From: an uncultured Chitinophaga sp.
GTDB taxonomy: Bacteria; Bacteroidota; Bacteroidia; Chitinophagales; Chitinophagaceae
Assembly (NCBI RefSeq): GCF_937898475.1
Contig: NZ_CALEJS010000029.1
Span: 51,755 to 115,754, forward strand
Direction: 5' to 3'
Length of the DNA stretch: 64,000 nucleotides
Shown here: piece by piece, positions 62,615 to 64,000 of the stretch
How positions within the stretch are numbered: position 1 is the first letter of the stretch
Layout of the letters: the number at the start of each line of letters is the position of its first letter
Notes under the pieces: generated by a model
What the model was told of the DNA's origin: nothing
Seen by the model: the letters and a program-made list of their open reading frames with translations, nothing else
Database searches by the model: none
Program-made: the position numbers and the translations under genes

Positions 62615-64000
62615 ATGAATACAACCCGGTTACTTCTTACGACCGTTTTCCTGACTTTTTATGTAAGGTGTTTGGCGCAGCAGGAGCAGCAGCCAGGATT
62701 AGATTTGCAGAAATATATCCCGCTTTCGCCTAACGCGGCAGAATTAGGCAAATATGGTACTTATCCGGTGGGAACAATTACAGGCACCCCTGAGATCAGC
62801 TTTAACCTTTTTACGGTGAACAGCGGGGAGCTGAGTTTGCCTGTTACGCTTTCATATCATGCATCCGGTATCAAAGTGAACCAAATGGCCACCTGGGCAG
62901 GTTTGGGTTGGTCAGTGAATGCCGGCGGAGTGATTTCCCGTACAGTATATGGTATGGTAGATGAGCAGCCACGCGGTTTTATGGATCCTGCCTATAGTCA
63001 TTTAAGGGCCAGTGAACTGAGAAACAATACGTACTATGACGCGCTAGCTGCCAAGATCAATGCATCAGGTGATATGGAACCAGATCTGTTTGCCTATACG
63101 GTTGGCGGCAAGAGCGGTAAGTTTATCTATACGCGGGAGAAGAACTTTATGACCATTCCGTACTCGCCGGTAAAGGTCAATTTTGCAAGCCGGAACAATT
63201 CGTCGAGTGATATTATATTTGAAATTACAGATGATGACGGGGCTATCTACCAGTTCAATGATGTTGAATTTACCGGCTTCGATGTAGGTCAGATCAATAA
63301 ATTTTATGCAGCAACCTGGTACTTAACCCGCATCATTTCACCGTCCCGTAAAGATACAATCGCTTTCACCTATCAGGTTAACTTCATAGAAAATTATGTC
63401 AAAAGCTATGCTCTTTCGGTAGGCCAAACATTTGATGGTTGCCTGGGGCAAAGCGTTGTATCAAGTTTAAGTACCATAAACAGATCAGAACTTCAGCCTT
63501 CAGAGATCACTTTCAGAGGTGGGAAACTGGTGTTTTCCACCAGCAATACAAGGAAAGATGGTGGCGGTAAACAGCTGGATAAGATTATTCAGTATGCAAA
63601 GGCTGCTGATGGAACTTACACTTTTGTAAAGCAGGTTAATTTGTTGCATAGTTATTTTCTTTCCACTCCGTTTTTTGAAAATCGTGACTGCTACAGGCTT
63701 AGGCTGGACGGCTTCAGTTTTTCAGACGAATCGGGCGGTGTTGAAAAGGAATATCGTTTTGAATACAACAGCGTACCTGTGCCGCAGCACAATTCCAATA
63801 GCCAGGATTACTTTGGGTTCTATAATGGAAAAAGCAACCAGACACTTATACCGGTAACCAGTCTGGAGAGAAATGAACTTCATAACGATTTTATGTCTGG
63901 GGCAGGAGGTAGTGCAGGCTCTTGTTCATCACCTATGACTATAGGTGATGCAGACCGAAATCCCGATCCGGAATATATGAAAATGTGCATGCTCGAAAAA
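62615..64000 (+). CDS. Giant RHS/YD-repeat-type surface protein, N-terminal part
   Basis: The frame opens at ATG 62615 with a signal peptide (MNTTRLLLTTVFLTFYVRCLA-QQ) and stays open to the window edge (462 codons, no stop). The N-terminal region has the Bacteroidota RHS-protein hallmark: GTPEISFNLFTVNSGELSLP, VTLSYHASGIKVNQMATWAG, GLGWSVNAGGVISRTV. It then continues with strands typical of the pre-YD region (LDKIIQYAKAADGTYTF, DYFGFYNGKSNQTLIP). Such proteins often extend to 1000-3000 residues and end in a toxin or adhesive domain, which is outside this window. There is a 285-bp gap before it without another gene. Confidence 0.75.
   Translation, partial: MNTTRLLLTTVFLTFYVRCLAQQEQQPGLDLQKYIPLSPNAAELGKYGTYPVGTITGTPEISFNLFTVNSGELSLPVTLSYHASGIKVNQMATWAGLGWSVNAGGVISRTVYGMVDEQPRGFMDPAYSHLRASELRNNTYYDALAAKINASGDMEPDLFAYTVGGKSGKFIYTREKNFMTIPYSPVKVNFASRNNSSSDIIFEITDDDGAIYQFNDVEFTGFDVGQINKFYAATWYLTRIISPSRKDTIAFTYQVNFIENYVKSYALSVGQTFDGCLGQSVVSSLSTINRSELQPSEITFRGGKLVFSTSNTRKDGGGKQLDKIIQYAKAADGTYTFVKQVNLLHSYFLSTPFFENRDCYRLRLDGFSFSDESGGVEKEYRFEYNSVPVPQHNSNSQDYFGFYNGKSNQTLIPVTSLERNELHNDFMSGAGGSAGSCSSPMTIGDADRNPDPEYMKMCMLEK

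Overview
The window looks like a chromosomal piece of a Chitinophaga-like member of the Bacteroidota. The evidence is a SusC/SusD pair, C-terminal type IX secretion (T9SS) sorting tails on secreted enzymes, promoter -7 boxes of the form TAnnTTTG, start codons without Shine-Dalgarno sequences, and many secreted glycan and peptide hydrolases. I found no rRNA, tRNA, CRISPR array, insertion sequence or integrase.

Region 1 (1-17300) is the least explained part. It is a same-strand run of about 14 genes with few recognisable products. Four large or mid-sized proteins of no named family (2-7082) are followed by a protein with a C-terminal FISUMP domain, a SunS-like glycosyltransferase with a helical-repeat tail, and two paralogous proteins with long Gly-Gly-X repeats. 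Next come two small proteins, a four-helix membrane protein, an SH3 plus NlpC/P60-like Cys/His hydrolase without a signal peptide, a small protein and an outer-membrane barrel. This is my candidate for an undescribed surface-assembly or particle system, possibly with its own wall-lysis module.

Region 2 (17300-22750) holds housekeeping genes: DNA polymerase IV, a long-chain acyl-CoA ligase, a class IV aminotransferase, and a TetR regulator next to a short-chain dehydrogenase. Matching operator-like sites sit in front of the last two genes.

Region 3 (22750-27440) is a molybdenum hydroxylase locus: a 2Fe-2S subunit, a Tat-exported molybdopterin subunit, XdhC and a MocA-like nucleotidyltransferase. 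It is threaded with inverted repeats.

Region 4 (27470-37680) is a glycan-uptake block. SusC and SusD face a secreted GH5 glucanase and a large secreted PQQ-type sugar dehydrogenase, which share a duplicated F5/8C module and carry T9SS tails.

Region 5 (37700-55650) is mixed. It holds a YdeI/OmdA-type protein, an AI-2E family permease, a GlxA-type regulator with an isochorismatase-like hydrolase, a class 1 isoprenoid-synthase-like protein and aminopeptidase P. These are followed by a run of secreted enzymes (SMP-30, cupin, Gfo/Idh/MocA, M19 dipeptidase, D-aminoacylase, aspartyl protease), then threonine synthase with a LysR regulator and a LytS/LytR-type two-component pair.

Region 6 (55650-64000) holds a 3-hydroxyisobutyrate-dehydrogenase-like enzyme between two small related proteins, a VOC protein, convergent GH3 and GH20 glycosidases around a strong terminator, and the start of a giant RHS-type surface protein that runs off the window.

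A recurring feature is a set of intergenic inverted repeats built from a few short words (GTTTGAGG/GTTTGAGCG, TTAGCTATT/AGCTGTTAGC, AATTAAG). They look like dispersed palindromic elements rather than ordinary terminators.
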